This document shows positions 5,721 through 5,808 of a DNA stretch of 5,808 nt, piece after piece. The notes below the pieces were generated by a model. It did no database searches, was not told the origin of the DNA, and was given only the letters and a program-made list of their open reading frames with translations. The stretch comes from Candidatus Caccousia avistercoris (GTDB lineage: Bacteria; Bacillota; Clostridia; Oscillospirales; Acutalibacteraceae). The position numbers and the translations under genes are program-made. The stretch spans positions 1 to 5,808 of the forward strand of contig DVMK01000013.1 of the NCBI GenBank assembly GCA_018715025.1, read 5' to 3'. Position 1 is the stretch's first letter, and every line of letters begins with the position of its first letter.

Positions 5721-5808
5721 ATGGCTGAAATTAGAATCAAAGACAACGAATCTTTGGACAGTGCTCTCAGAAGATTTAAGAAGCAGTGTGCAAGGGCCGG
5801 TGTCATTG
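5721..5808 (+). CDS. rpsU: 30S ribosomal protein bS21, N-terminal 29 residues (3' end outside window)
   Basis: Component of the small ribosomal subunit near the mRNA exit and anti-Shine-Dalgarno region, involved in translation initiation. The visible start MAEIRIKDNESLDSALRRFK and the following KKQCARAGVI match Firmicutes S21 strongly; the full protein is usually about 58-70 aa, so roughly half is present. The ATG at 5721 has GGGAGGG 6 nt upstream. Codons here (ATT, AGA, TCT, AAG) are less GC-biased than in the three preceding genes, which fits a highly expressed core gene. It is transcribed from its own consensus promoter, so it is not part of the upstream unit. Confidence 0.96.
   Translation, partial: MAEIRIKDNESLDSALRRFKKQCARAGVI

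Overview
The window suggests a GC-rich, gut-type Clostridia (Firmicutes; Oscillospiraceae/Lachnospiraceae-like). The basis is a Gram-positive style ribosomal protein S21 gene behind a consensus sigma-A promoter, strong AGGAGG-type ribosome binding sites, a lipoprotein signal of the Clostridial type, and a Hanks-type kinase paired with a small HTH protein as often seen in these bacteria. Genus or species cannot be read from this sequence. All five genes lie on the + strand.

Layout. (1) 1-654: the 3' part of an IS1182-type transposase, cut by the window's left edge. A perfect 12-bp hairpin with a UUCG loop (511-538) and a T-rich tail lies within the last part of the open frame. (2) 627-2965: a two-gene cassette behind an extended -10 promoter (627-655). 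A 141-aa HTH protein (688-1113) is followed, one base after its stop, by a 616-aa membrane-spanning Ser/Thr kinase (1115-2965) whose outer part is a leucine-rich repeat domain. (3) 3105-5483: a 792-aa secreted lipoprotein with an S-layer-homology-like helical N-terminal region and a right-handed parallel beta-helix C-terminal half, resembling carbohydrate-active or surface-binding proteins; it appears to end in a rho-independent terminator (5558-5591). (4) 5632-5808: a consensus promoter, a short leader that can fold onto its Shine-Dalgarno sequence, and the first 29 codons of rpsU, cut by the right edge.

How the parts may work together. The HTH protein and the kinase look translationally coupled and are probably one signalling unit: an extracytoplasmic LRR sensor, a transmembrane helix, a cytoplasmic kinase, and a DNA-binding protein as possible target or regulator. 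The lipoprotein gene follows after 139 bp with no convincing promoter or strong terminator in the gap, so it could be co-transcribed with the kinase or start from a promoter I do not recognise. rpsU is a separate housekeeping unit. The most interesting material is the HTH/LRR-kinase pair and the adjacent lipoprotein of unknown substrate. I found no CRISPR array, tRNA, rRNA or recognisable defence system.
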